Source: Ailanthus altissimus
Taxonomy: Eukaryota > Streptophyta > Magnoliopsida > Sapindales > Simaroubaceae
NCBI GenBank assembly: GCA_946807835.1
Contig: OX327705.1
Coordinates: 16,336,501-16,400,500, forward strand
Direction of reading: 5' to 3'
Length of the DNA: 64,000 nt
The notes under the pieces are model-generated. The model had not been told where the DNA came from and ran no database searches. It saw only the letters and a program-made list of their open reading frames with translations. The stretch's first letter is position 1; each line of letters begins with the position of its first letter. Shown here piece after piece: positions 37,253 to 48,433 of the stretch. The position numbers and the translations under genes are program-made.

Positions 37253-38814
37253 TGATGAACACATGAAAATACATGATGTTAAGAGATTTAATCACCATTT
37301 AATGTCACTAATTTTAGTATCTTCTGTATTTTTAGCTTGAAATAAAGTGTTCTCCTTAAATTGTGATTAATGAATGTTATTTGGACAGGTTTAGGTAAAA
37401 TGGACATAAATCTCAATGTAGAAATCAAAATGAATAAATTCTTGAACCTAGTACAACATGACTCAATCTTACACAAATTTGAAGAATAGTGGAAAAGCCA
37501 AATCCAACATGTTATGGGCCAAAAATTGAGATACAACAGAATCAGACTACAACTCTTGCCCAGCTTGACCCAACTCATGTATTTGGATTGTATCTCACAA
37601 AATACGTACTCAATTGGTATAATTCTTGAAGCTGTGAATTGCTGACTTAACTATCAACAACTCGTATGTTGATGGTAAAGTCCAAATCAGCCGTTATCAT
37701 GGACCAAATCGCATTGCAAGTGGGTAAAATGGTTGTTGGCCAAATTTTGATGTATCTTTGGAATTTTGCTCATATCTCATTGGATACTCATCCAATTTGC
37801 ATGAAATTAGTGCCTATGGAAAGAAGAGTCAAAATTCTACAACTTTCATGTCGGCTGTAGAAGCTAAATCAATCATTTACATTATCAAAAATATGCTGCA
37901 AGTGGATAAATGAGTTATTGGCTTAAAATTATTGAAGATTGATGTCATCCATGACATATGTCCATTCATTGCCTATATAAGGAAACACTTAGGACGTTTT
38001 TAAAAGGAGATAATTCTCTCTTATTTTCTTCTCATTAACATGTATTGTAATTTAGGCTAGAGTTCTTGACAAGGCTAAGAGATGAACTTTTATGTGTAAT
38101 AAATCTACTTCCATGCTTTGATTCGGTGTCAAGAGCTACAAATGTTGTAAGTTTGGTTTTGATTAAACTCTTATCTATTCTATTTTCTAAAATCCAGAGA
38201 TTATAATTCTCATATCTCATATAAGTTCAGTCATGCTTTTCTTATGTGATTCTTGGTGAACTATAGTTGTTACTGGTGACATTGTTTTATATGTTAATCT
38301 TTTACTGCAGTATTGTCAAATTGATATATTGTCGATCTTGGATAACATATAAGGGCAATAAATGTTTAATATTCAAGTTGATCTTTTACTGCAATATTGT
38401 CAAAGTGATATATTGTCGATCTTAGATAACTTGTATAAATGAACATGATGTATGTTAATGCTTGAAAAGAGTTTAATTACGTCAAATACATGTGTTATCA
38501 AATGTGCTATATTTTTCTATCTTCCGATTGATTGTTTGGGATGTGAAACTTTCAATTGAGTTATAAGCATTGAATCAAAGTGTAGAGTAGATTTATAAAG
38601 CATAATTGTGATTCTCGAAGCCTTATTTGAATTATCAAAAGACATTTCCTTCAAATCATAGACAATTCTATCTCATCCACTTAAATCAATTAATTTTATC
38701 CTTTGCTACTGCTTTAATATTTTACTTCATCAACCTATTTTTCCAAGAGTTTCCTCGTGGGATCGACACCTCAATCTATACTGCGATAGCCGTGTTATAT
38801 TTTGAGCGTAAACA
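37253..38814 (+). repeat. 5' LTR of the inner element
   Basis: 1562 bp, TG...CA. Nearly identical to 46873-48433 (1561 bp), with differences concentrated in the first 250 bases. Confidence 0.96.
37974..37982 (+). promoter_or_regulatory. TATA box in the inner LTR
   Basis: TATATAAGG, repeated at 47594-47602 in the other LTR. Probable U3 promoter. Confidence 0.55.
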
Positions 38815-38819
38815 AAATT

Positions 38820-38837
38820 TGGCGCCATTGCCGGGGA
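38820..38837 (+). other. Primer binding site, tRNA-Asp (one mismatch)
   Basis: TGGCGCCATTGCCGGGGA differs at one base from the outer PBS. Confidence 0.92.
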
Positions 38838-38955
38838 AGCACACTAAGCGAAAGTCGATTGCGATTATAAATACTAAAGTGGTAACTTTGTATATTTTCT
38901 TTTCTTTGTAAAATCTTAGTTTTATTTTCTTTGTTGTAAATTATTTATTATTCAT

Positions 38956-39502
38956 GGTTGGTTCTACCACCTAATTTATTTTGTTTTCTTTAGTTAATTT
39001 GTTATATTTTATATTATCTTAATGACTGATTTTACCGCCTAATTAGTTTATTTTCTTTTATCTATTTATCGTACTTTATTTTCTTATATTTATTTATTGT
39101 ACTTTCTTTTAATGACTGGTTTTACCGCCTAACTTCGTTCACTTTCTTTTATTTATTTATTGTACTTTATTTCTTTAGTTAATTTGTTGTATTTTCTTTT
39201 TATTTTGTGGCTGGTTCTACCGCCTAACTTAGCTTCTTTAGTTTTTATTGTACTTTATTTATTTATTGCACTTTTTTTATTGTACTTTATTTTCATTTTT
39301 TTTACGTATTTATTGCACTTTATTTTCTTTAGTTAATATGTTGTATTTTTTTTATTTTAATGACCGGTTCTACCGCCTAACTTTTTATTTATTTACTTAT
39401 TGTATTTTCTTTTTATTATTTATTTATTGTACTTTTGTTTTTCATACTTTACAGTCTTTTGTTTAGTTATTGTATTTATATTTCATGGTTGGTCTTACCA
39501 CC
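38956..39502 (+). repeat. Array of six short hairpins in the inner leader
   Basis: Six copies related to GGCTGGTTCTACCGCC start at 38956, 39024, 39114, 39209, 39362 and 39487. The model is two 3-bp stems with a bulged base and a 3-base loop. Copies at 38956 and 39487 pair GGT with ACC where the copy at 39209 pairs GGC with GCC. Copies at 39024, 39114 and 39362 have a mismatch. Spacers are T-rich. Confidence 0.75.
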
Positions 39503-39713
39503 TAACTCATTTCTATTTCTTGTTGTGTTTATTCCACTTCTTAATTTTCCTTAAGCATTTCTTTCCTTAAAAAAAAAATATTGTTGTTAGGATGTATGCA
39601 TCGACTTAGAGACAAATGAGGAAGATTTGTGAGAGAACTAGAACTAGAACCACCCCGACAATTTTTAAAGTGAAGAGAATTCACCTTCTAGTTCATCTTG
39701 TAATTCTAACACA

Positions 39714-42431
39714 ATGAGCCAACACGAAGAAAACCCCGTTAGAACTCTAAAAGATTACTTGCATCCTACTCACATAGCCACACCATCATGCATTATATTT
39801 CCACCTAACACACCACATTCGGATTTTAAACCTGGAATGATACAACTTCTTTCCACTTTTCATAGTCTAGATAGTGAAAATCCTTATGTACATGTTAGGG
39901 AATTTGAAGAGGTAATTGCCACCTTCCATAGCCAACCTGAAGCCATAGACACTGTTAGACTTAAATTTTTCCCTTTTTCTTTGAAAGACAAAGCAAAGAG
40001 TTGGCTATACTCTTTGAGGCAGAGGTCTATAGGAACTTGGGCAGAAATGACCCAAGCATTTTTCAATAAATACTTTCCACAACACAAAACTAATGGCCTG
40101 AAAAGACAAATTTCTTCCTTCTCCCAAAAAGACAGTGAAACCTTATATCAAGCATGGGAAAGGTTTAAAGAGTTGTTAAATCTGTGCCCTCACCATGGGT
40201 ATGAAAATTGGCGCTTGGTTAGTTATTTATATGAGGGACTCACAATTAGAGAGCGCCAATTTGTTGAGATGATGTGTAATGGGGAGTTCCTTCACAAAGA
40301 TTCTGAGGAAGCCATAGAATTCCTTAATGACTTAGCCGAAAAAGCCCATACATGGACTGGACCTAGCATTGCTGAAAGCACAAATAGGTCACGGCCCAAT
40401 GGAGTTTTCCATCTTAGGGAAGAGGATAACCTCAAAGCCCAATTAGAGGTCTTAACTAGGGAGTTAGAGGCCTTGAAAACCAAAGATAGAAGGGTCACCC
40501 ACACGGTTGCTAGAGTTGAGTCACACGATGTCTGTTTTGTCTGTGGAGGAGTGGAACACTTAGCTCAAGATTGCCCCACTTATAGTGAGATGAGAGGGAT
40601 ATATGAGGAACAATGTAATGCCCTAGGGATGTACAAGAAGCCTTATTCACCCTACTCTGAAACATATAATCCTAGCTGGAGAAACCACCCAAATTTCAGT
40701 TGGAAATCTGACCAACAAGCCAACAACCAGTGGAAACAAGAACAACAAGCACCCAAGTCTTATGTTGCACCTCAATATAATGCACGACCAACTAGGAGTT
40801 CTTTAGATGATACATTACAAGCATTTATGGAGGCACAAAGTAAGACTAATCAAAAATTTGAAACAATTCTTGCATAGGTGGTGGACGAAAACAAAGAAAT
40901 CAAGAGTCAAATCACAAAGTTGACCAATGCCTTAACTGTACAAGAGCGAGGTAAGTTTCGATCTCAACCTCAATCCAATCCAAAGGGACAATTCATGGCA
41001 CAAGTTTCTACTTCTGATGTTCAAAATCTTAAAGAAGTCAATGCCATTACTACTCGAATTGGTAAGATTGTAAGCGAGCCAACTCCTGAAATTAACACAT
41101 CTACGAGTAGTAAAGACGCTCCCCTTGAAAAAGAGGCCACAGTGAAAAAAGAGCCCGAAAGTAAGTTTTCAATCCCAGTGCCTTTTCCTCAAGCTCTTCG
41201 ACCGGTTGGAAAAAATTCAGAAATTCAAGGTAAGATTTTAGAACATTTGAAACAAGTTAAAATTAATCCTCCCTTGTTACATTTGATTAAGCAGGTTCCA
41301 ACTTATGCCAAAGTCATTAAGGATTTATGCACTATCAAAAGAAAACACCATGTGAAGAAAACTGCATTTTTGGTAGAACAGGTAAGTGCAGTGATTGAAC
41401 AAAAGACACCACCCAAGTATAAAAACCCAGGATGTCCCACAATCTCCTGCCAAATTGGGACACATGAGTTTGGTCAAGCTTTATTGGACTTAGAAGTAAG
41501 TGTAAATTTAATGTCTTATTCTATTTACTTGCAATTGGGACTTGGTGAGATTAAACCAACATCTGTAGTCCTACAATTAGCTGACCGATCAATCAAGAAA
41601 CCACGGGGAATAGTAGAAGATGTTTTGTTACAAATTGATAAATTTTATTACCTTGTTGATTTTCTTGTTTTAGATACTCATTCTGTTGTTAACATGGTGT
41701 CAAAAATTTCTCTTATTTTGGGGAGACCTTTTCTAGCCACTGCTAACGCTCTTATTAATTGCAGAAATGGTCTAATGAAATTATCTTTTGGGAATATGAC
41801 TCTTGAGGTGAACATTTTCAACATTGGCAAACAACCACGAGAAGAAGATGAGTGCTATCATTCATTTATGATAGACACACTTGTAGTAGAGGAAGCTTAT
41901 AAAAATCATGGCTATGATTTTTCGAAAAACCTTCTCAATTTTGATTTTAAAGAATTGTATTATCCTAATGTAACAACTGATGTGTTTAGTATTTTTGACT
42001 CACAGGATAAAGGGACTCAATTTTGGCAGCCACGCTTTGAAGAGTTGCCACGAGAGAGGGAGAGACCAAAACCATTAAACCTGGAGACACCACAAGTTGA
42101 GCTTTCTCCACTGTCCAAAGGTTTGAAACACGAATTCTTGGGACCAGGTGATACCTTTCCTATCATCATTTCTTCTAAACTTAGTGCTGAACAAGAGGAA
42201 AAATTGATAAAATTGTTAAAAGAACATAAGTCTGCACTAGGTTGGACCATAGCTGATATTAAAGGTATTTCTCCATTGATATGCTCCCATAGAATTCATT
42301 TAGAGGAAGGTGCCCAACCTCGTAGAGACTCACAAAGAAGACTTAACCCAACAATGAAAGAAGTAGTGAAGAAAGAGGTCTTGAAACTATTAGAAGTGTG
42401 TATAATCTACCCAATTTCTGATAGTCAATGA
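39714..42431 (+). pseudogene. Inner element gag, protease and start of RT
   Basis: ATG 39714 opens a long frame: gag core (FPFSLKDKAKSWLYSL, ERFKELLNLCPHHGYENW), zinc knuckle CFVCGGVEHLAQDC (C-x2-C-x4-H-x4-C, near 40530), then a single TAG at 40875-40877, after which the same frame stays open to 42431. The second part holds protease, where the catalytic-loop DLGAS is changed to DLEVS (about 41495), and the RT N-terminus (SPLICSHRIHLEEGAQ ... IIYPISDSQ). It ends at TGA 42429-42431, at the deletion junction. Two losses, the stop and the protease change, would each disable it. Confidence 0.93.
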
Positions 42432-43811
42432 GAATTTGATATAACCATCAAAGATAAGAAAGGCGTTGAAAATGTTGTTACTAATCATCTATCCCGCCTT
42501 GAGTTCACTGACTCCACTGATTTGCCACCCATTCGAGACGATTTTCCAGATGAACATCTTTTTGCTATAAGCCAAATTCCTTGGTATGCACATATCGTAA
42601 ATTATTTGGTTTGTGGTGAACTTCCATCTGACTGGAGTGCACAAGATAAGCGTAAGTTCTTGGTTGAGGTACGTAACTTTTATTGGGATGATCTATATCT
42701 TTTCAAATACTGTCCTGACCAAATCATGAGACGTTGCATTCCTGAAAGTGAAGTTTCTAGTGTCTTAAATTTTTGCCATAGTGCTGCTTGCGGTGGCCAT
42801 GTTTCTATGAAGAAGACAACTGTGAAAATTTTACAGTGTGGTCTTTATTGGCCCACTTTGTTCAAAGACACTAATAATTTTTGTCGTTCCTGTGAAAGAT
42901 GTCAAAAGTTAGGTGCTTTATCTCAAAGAAATATGATGCTTCTTAACCCTATTCTTGTTATCGAGATATTTTATTGTTGGGGTATCGATTTTATGGGTCA
43001 TTTTCCTTCATCTTTTGGCTATCTTTACATCCTTTTAGCTGTTGACTATGTATCAAAATGGGTGGAGGCTGTAGCTTGTCATACTAATGATAATACAACT
43101 GTGGTAAAATTCTTAAAAGAAAATGTGTTATCTAGGTACGGTACGCCACGTGTCATCATTAGTGATCAAGGAACACATTTTTGTAATCGTTCTTTTGAAG
43201 CTTTGATGCGCAGATATGGTGTTCTTCACAAAGGTTTCACTGCATACCATCCACAGACAAATAGACAAGCCAAGCTAGCAAATAGAGAGGTTAAACAGAT
43301 TTTGGAAAAGACGGTTAACCCGAATCGCAAAGATTGGTCTCTACGCCTTTCTAATGCATTATGGGCATATCGTACTGCATACAAAACCATCTTAGGAATG
43401 TCCCCATACCGGCTTGTTTATGGGAAAGCTTTCCATGTACCTGTTGAGCTAGAACATAAAGCTTATTGGGCTGTCAAAGCCCTTAACTTTGATTTGAATG
43501 CTGCAGGTCTCCAGAGAAAGTTACAATTGTCAGAAATAGAAGAGCTACGAAATGACGCATATGACAACTCCAGAATTTCCAAAGCTAAAATGAAAGTAGC
43601 TCATGATAAACAGATCTCAAGGAAACACTTTGAGCCAAATCAACGGGTCTATCTTTATGATTCTCGATTGCATTTACACCCTGGAAAGTTGAGATCTCGA
43701 TGGACTGGTCCATTTATGGTAAGACATGTTTTTCCTAATGGTGTTGTTGAAATAGAAGACCCCACTGATGGACGGACTTTCAAAGTGAATGGACAACGGC
43801 TAAAAAGCTAA
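42432..43811 (+). CDS. Inner element integrase (with the last part of RNase H)
   Basis: Right after the deletion junction the frame reads [20 protein letters not shown], the linker that follows RNase H. An open frame with ATG at 42522 runs to 43811. The zinc domain is complete ([10 protein letters not shown], then C-x2-C in FCRSCERC). The DDE core has Asp in CWGIDFMG and Asp in [11 protein letters not shown], but the expected Glu in the HPQT...ANRE motif is Lys ([10 protein letters not shown]). The C-terminal part ends [12 protein letters not shown]. Integrase inserts the cDNA; with the catalytic Glu replaced this copy should be inactive. The frame itself has no stop. Confidence 0.9.
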   Translation, partial: EFDITIKDKKGVENVVTNHLSRLEFTDSTDLPPIRDDFPDEHLFAISQIPWYAHIVNYLVCGELPSDWSAQDKRKFLVEVRNFYWDDLYLFKYCPDQIMRRCIPESEVSSVLNFCHSAACGGHVSMKKTTVKILQCGLYWPTLFKDTNNFCRSCERCQKLGALSQRNMMLLNPILVIEIFYCWGIDFMGHFPSSFGYLYILLAVDYVSKWVEAVACHTNDNTTVVKFLKENVLSRYGTPRVIISDQGTHFCNRSFEALMRRYGVLHKGFTAYHPQTNRQAKLANREVKQILEKTVNPNRKDWSLRLSNALWAYRTAYKTILGMSPYRLVYGKAFHVPVELEHKAYWAVKALNFDLNAAGLQRKLQLSEIEELRNDAYDNSRISKAKMKVAHDKQISRKHFEPNQRVYLYDSRLHLHPGKLRSRWTGPFMVRHVFPNGVVEIEDPTDGRTFKVNGQRLKS

Positions 43812-44006
43812 GTGGAAAAGGTAGACGACTCTATGTACCTAGGAGAGATCCCTCTTGTGGATCCTGTCTATCGTGATTGATCAGGTTCAATCTATCTATA
43901 CCATATTTTATATTTTGTCTATATTTTATCTTTTGACTTTTTATTTTTGCTTTTATTTTCTTGCACATTTTATTTTACTTTATTTTCTTCTTTTTATTTT
44001 TTCTTC

Positions 44007-44008
44007 AG
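44007..44008 (+). promoter_or_regulatory. Candidate 3' splice acceptor before ORF-X (inner)
   Basis: A long T/C tract (about 43986-44004) ends in TTCTTCAG, 196 bases after the integrase stop and 121 before the ORF-X ATG. The outer element has one in the same place. Confidence 0.45.
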
Positions 44009-44021
44009 TGTGATTTTATTT

Positions 44022-44054
44022 CCCGGTCAAGTGGCGGATACGATACTCTGTGAC
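44022..44054 (+). promoter_or_regulatory. Conserved non-coding block upstream of ORF-X (inner)
   Basis: Contains CAAGTGGCGGATACGATAC and ACTCTGTGA, closely matched at 50365-50399 in the outer element while surrounding spacer is not. Role unknown. Confidence 0.55.
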
Positions 44055-44128
44055 TATTAAAGTCAATTCCTCAGTTCCCTAAAAACTGTCCCTCAAACTG
44101 TGCATTCATCTCTTTTCTTTCTTTTCAA

Positions 44129-44677
44129 ATGGATCGCATTCTTGCCAACCTTAAAAAACGTTTTCCTTCATTGCCTCAAAATGCTCTACTTAAGATTTAC
44201 AAAGCACGGTGTGAAAGACTAAAGTTATTGATGTTGGGTAATATCCCTGTGGACCTTCGTTGGTTAATTGAAGCCAAGGTTCGGTTGTCTGGTGAGTTTG
44301 AAAATGATTTTGTTTCTCATATGCCTGGTCTTGGAAGAAGCTCTTATGCCAAAAGGCGACGAGCAAAAAGGTTACAAGTCTGTCATAAATGTGCTCGATG
44401 GAATTGTAATCGAAGTTGTCGTTCTTTAGGATTTGTATCTAGAAATCGAGAAGACAAAATTCAGTTCATTAAGGATGGACTGAGTAAGGAGTCTTTGGAT
44501 GATATCCTATTGACTCTTGAGACGCATCCCTGTGGGCTCGTGCAACGTGAACTTCTCGATTTGTGGAACAAATTCAAAAATGAACATCAACGGTATAGTC
44601 TCGGGAATCTGACTCTAAAAGACCTTGTTTGCCAATTTATAAGAAAATTGGATGGGAAGCCTATCCCCGACCCATAG
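44129..44677 (+). CDS. ORF-X (inner): 182-aa basic Cys-rich protein, unknown family
   Basis: An intact 182-codon frame sits between integrase and LOG. Residues 1-60 are alpha-helical in character and basic (NLKKRFPSLPQN, PVDLRWLIE). Residues 67-80 are strongly basic (GRSSYAKRRRAKRL) and lead into a Cys cluster C-x2-C-x4-C-x3-C (CHKCARWNCNRSC, about residues 84-96), then REDKIQFIKDGLSKES and a C-terminus ending KPIPDP. The cluster differs from a gag CCHC knuckle. A basic patch abutting four cysteines is reminiscent of small plant-virus nucleic-acid-binding proteins (PF05515 type), but this is only a pattern resemblance. The outer element has a colinear homologue of the same length, about 73% identical by hand count, with all four cysteines kept. 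Nucleic-acid binding is a reasonable guess; no function is known. Confidence 0.8.
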   Translation: MDRILANLKKRFPSLPQNALLKIYKARCERLKLLMLGNIPVDLRWLIEAKVRLSGEFENDFVSHMPGLGRSSYAKRRRAKRLQVCHKCARWNCNRSCRSLGFVSRNREDKIQFIKDGLSKESLDDILLTLETHPCGLVQRELLDLWNKFKNEHQRYSLGNLTLKDLVCQFIRKLDGKPIPDP

Positions 44678-44930
44678 AAGGCGTTTAAGCCGTTACTGAA
44701 CGTAAAACTAGAGAAAGATGTGAGCCACAATCACAACTACTTATAAATACATGTGTTTTAATTTCAAACTTTATTTTATGAATAGTAGGGCTACTCATGT
44801 AGATGTCTTAAATTCAAATCTTTTTGCTCAATAATGCACGTTGGTCATTATGTTTAAATTTTTGTGTTTTATTTTTAACTCTGTTTTGACAAACTGTCGG
44901 GTTACCATAATCATTGTTATCATTTGGTAC

Positions 44931-44940
44931 TCTATAAATA
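44931..44940 (+). promoter_or_regulatory. TATA box upstream of the LOG gene (inner)
   Basis: CTCTATAAATA lies about 60 bases before the LOG start, matching 51305-51315 in the outer element. Suggests a promoter internal to the element. Confidence 0.55.
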
Positions 44941-44992
44941 CAGCACCTCATTTTCTTCATTTTCATATATTGAGATAAAGGTGAGTGTAGAT

Positions 44993-45501
44993 ATGGAGGA
45001 AACCCAAGTTCGACAATTTTGAAATATATGTGTATTTTGTGGATCTAGTCTTGGGGAGAGTAAAGTGTTTGTAGAAGCAGCAAACAATCTAGGAAAAGCA
45101 TTAGCTGCAAGAAAAATTCATTTGATTTATGGAGGAGGTAGCCTTGGGCTAATGGGGTGTGTGTCAACAGCTGCACATTTAGGAGGAAGTCAAGTTTTAG
45201 GTATTATTCCTACAGCTTTGGCCGTGGGAAACCTGACAGGGAAAATAATAGGGGAAGAATTACGAGTCTCATCCATGCATGAACGTATAGCTAGAATGCT
45301 TTGCAATGCAGATGCTTTTATTGCTTTACCAGGTGGTTTTGGTACCTTGGAAGAAATTTTTCAAATTGTCTCTTGGGCCCAACTGAATATCCACCGAAAA
45401 CCCATAGGCAGTTTACCTACGAACCTGACCCAGCAATAACTCGGATCGATTGGTCAGTGGGCCTTAACAAGCGAAAATTGGATCTGACACTTCGTTTGTA
45501 A
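44993..45501 (+). pseudogene. LOG: LOG-like cytokinin riboside 5'-monophosphate phosphoribohydrolase (inner copy)
   Basis: LOG enzymes release active cytokinin bases from their nucleotides in the cytosol. From ATG 44993 the frame reads nine codons, then TGA at 45020-45022, then an open LOG core: ICVFCGSSLGES, LIYGGGSLGLMG, the Arg-bearing SSMHERIARM, and the complete signature PGGFGTLEE (45329-45355), followed by SWAQLNIHRKPIG. There is no intron, although host LOG genes normally have several. After KPIG about 150 bp present in the outer copy is missing, giving a frameshift with an early stop at 45439. The true C-terminus survives in another frame and ends KRKLDLTLRL at 45501. Identity of the family is certain from motifs; activity of this copy is unlikely. 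Confidence 0.92.
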
Positions 45502-45639
45502 ATTTTTCTTTTTATTTATTTATTTATTAGTATCATCATTTTAGTTTATATTTGCTTAAGTGTCTCTCAGGTTTGTTTCTTTCAAATAATTGGCGTTTTA
45601 GGTAATGTCTCCTATACTTTATCTCTTTCTATTTAAACA

Positions 45640-45838
45640 TTTAGGACAATGTTTCATATGGTTTGGGGGGAGGATAGTAGACATACGTTGCATTTTGTAA
45701 AAAAAAAAAATTGTGGTCCGACATTTGATTAAAATGGCAGAGTAAAGAGTTCGTTCTTGAACTCTTGAGACGCATTCTAGGTCAAATTAGAATGGCAGAG
45801 TAAGGAGTTTTAGTACTAACTTTTGAAATGCATTTTAA
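45640..45838 (+). other. Internal polypurine tract and 2-unit tandem repeat after LOG (inner)
   Basis: GGACAATGTTTCATATGG leads to GGTTTGGGGGGAGGATAG (about 45660-45677), a second PPT-like tract 1.2 kb before the LTR. Then AATGGCAGAGTAARGAGT and TTTTGARACGCATT units occur twice at 45733-45780 and 45790-45838. The outer element has the same arrangement. Confidence 0.6.
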
Positions 45839-46854
45839 CTAACTTTTTATTGTTTTTTTTTATATTTCATGTATTGTCGTTTACTGCTTGTAGTCTTGGT
45901 AATTCTTGTATAAAGGAATTTGCTTTTCTGTCTAAGTATGATTTCAGAATTGTTTAGGTTGAGTCACTGTTTCTATCTAGGTTACTAAAGAATGACTTCC
46001 AAAATATTTTGGAGCACAATGCTAAGCCTTGTGATAAGATGGATGACTCAATTTATATAGCCAAGAGAATTCCCATGTTTAAGTATATATTTTTCTAAAT
46101 CTCACATATATTTTGTGAGTAAGTGGAAAGGTTGAGAAAACAGCTTATGAACCTTCATTGATCCTTTGAATTGGTTAATATTTATTTAGAATGATATTAT
46201 TTGAATTAAAGGATAAGTTGGTTGCATTTGTGTATAATATAATTTGGTGAGAAACCTTTGTAATGCTTCCTTGTATTCTTCAAAAATACAAAAAAAAAAA
46301 AGCAAAATACTAAAAAAAAAAAAAAGAGCAAAAATACCAAAAAAAAAAAAAAGAAGCAATTCAGTTTAATAAAGTCTTCATTCAATTTTAGAAGATAACT
46401 ATTTTATAAAACAGTTTTCTTACCAAGTTATAATTGTATTATTCTCACAAGCCAATTAAAGTTCTAAAGCTGGCGTATGATATGAATAATTGATTTTTAA
46501 ACAAATAATTTTCCTATCTTTAGATCAATGTTAGTTTATATGTCTGTCCTTAAAATTGACTTTTTCTTGAGTGCTTAACTGTTTTCCAACTTCATAAGAG
46601 AAGTCCCAACCTTTTAAACAGTCATACACCTGTGAGGATATGTAGTTGAGGCTTTTACTTGAAGAAATTCTCAAGGTTATATCCATTGTGGTTTGTGGTT
46701 AGATGGTTATGGCTTAGTTCACACACACAAAAATTATGGAAGTTGTAATTGAAAAAACCATGATAGTAACAATGATCTCGAACTGACGTTTTGATTGAAA
46801 TGCTTAGGTAGTTTTGCATATTCTATTTACGCTTGAATTGCTAGAGACTAGCAA
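45839..46854. other. 3' untranslated region of the inner element
   Basis: No gene. Contains A-rich runs (46290-46352). Its sequence is colinear with 52361-53395 of the outer element. Confidence 0.6.
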
Positions 46855-46872
46855 AAAGCTGGTTGGGGGCTG
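46855..46872 (+). other. Polypurine tract of the inner element
   Basis: GCTGGTTGGGGGCTG directly precedes the 3' LTR. Confidence 0.7.
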
Positions 46873-48433
46873 TGATGAACATATGAAAATGCATGTTGTT
46901 AAGAGATTCAATCACCATTTAATGTCACTAATTTTAGTATCTTTTGTATTTTTAGCTTGAAATAAAGTGTTCTCCTTAAATTGTGATTAATGAATGTTAT
47001 TTGGACAGGTTTATGTAAAATGGACATAAATCTCAATGTAGAAATTGAAATGAATAAATACTTGAACCTGGTGCAACATGACTCAATCTTACACAAATTT
47101 TAAGAATAGTGGAAAAGCCAAATCCAACATGTTATGGGCCAAAAATTGAGATACAACAGAATCGAACTACAACTCCTGCCCAGCTTGACCCAACTCATGT
47201 ATTTGGATTGTATCTCACAAAATACGTACTCAATTGGTATAATTCTTGAAGCTGTGAATTGCTAACTTAACTGTCAACAACTCGTATGTTGATGGTAGAG
47301 TCCAAATCAGCCATTATCATGGACCAAATCGCATTGCAATTAGGTAAAATGGTTGTTGGCCAAATTCTGATGTATCTTTGGAAATTTGCTCATATCTCAT
47401 TGGATACTCATCCAATTTGCATGAAATTAGTGCCTATGGAAAGAAGAGTCAAAATTCTACAACTTTCACGTCGATTGTAGAAGCTAAATCAGTCATTTAC
47501 ATTATCAAAAATATGATGCAAGTGGATAAATGAGTTATTGGCTTAAAATTATTGAAGATTGATGTCATCCATGACATATGTCCATTCATTGCCTATATAA
47601 GGAGACACTTAGGACGTTTTTAAAAGGAGATAATTCTCTCTTATTTTCTTCTCATTAACATGTATTGTAATTTAGGCTAGAGTTTTTGACAAGGCTAAGA
47701 GATGAACTTTTATGTGTAATAAATCTACTTCCATGCTTTGATTCGGTGTCAAGAGCTACAAATGTTGTAAGTTTGGTTTTGATTAAACTCTTATCTATTC
47801 TATTTTCTAAAATCCAGAGATTATAATTCTCATATCTCATATAAGTTCAGTCATGCTTTTCTTATGTGATTCTTGGTGAACTATAGTTGTTACTGGTGAC
47901 ATTGTTTTATATATTAATCTTTTACTGCAGTATTGTCAAATTGATATATTGTCGATCTTGGATAACATATAAGGGCAATAAATGTTTAATATTCAAGTTG
48001 ATCTTTTACTACAATATTGTCAAAGTGATATATTGTCGATCTTAGATAACTTGTATAAATGAACATGATGTATGTTAATGCTTGAAAAGAGTTTAATTAC
48101 GTCAAATACAAGTGTTATCAAATGTGCTATATTTTCCCATCTTCCGATTGATTGTTTGGGATGTGAAACTTTCAATTGAGTTATAAGCATTGAATCAAAG
48201 TGTAGAGTAGATTTATAAAGCATAATTATGATTCTCGAAGCCTTGTTTGAATTATCAAAAGACATTTCCTTCAAATCATAGACAATCCTATCTCATCCAC
48301 TTAAATCAATTAATTTTATCCTTTGCTACTGCTTTAATATTTTACTTCATCAACCTATTTTTCTAAGAGCTTCCTCGTGGGATCGACACCTCAATCTATA
48401 CTGCGATAGCCGCGTTATATTTTGGCATAAACA
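46873..48433 (+). repeat. 3' LTR of the inner element
   Basis: 1561 bp, TG...CA, partner of 37253-38814, followed by the duplication GTGGA. Several small frames here also occur in the 5' LTR and are incidental. Confidence 0.96.

Noticed and set aside
33111..38837. tRNA-Asp-like sequences
   Set aside because: Only 18 bases complementary to the tRNA 3' end, placed right after LTRs: primer binding sites, not tRNA genes.
44129..44677. ORF-X as a duplicated gag zinc-knuckle protein
   Set aside because: The cysteine spacing (x2, x4, x3) and absence of the knuckle His do not fit CCHC, and gag with its own knuckle is present upstream.
44993..45501. LOG as a host gene into which retroelements inserted
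   Set aside because: It lies within TSD-bounded elements, in the same place in two different copies, and lacks introns.
46908..48274. Several small frames repeated at 37.3-38.2 kb and 46.9-47.8 kb
   Set aside because: They are LTR copies of each other, with no start context or domain.
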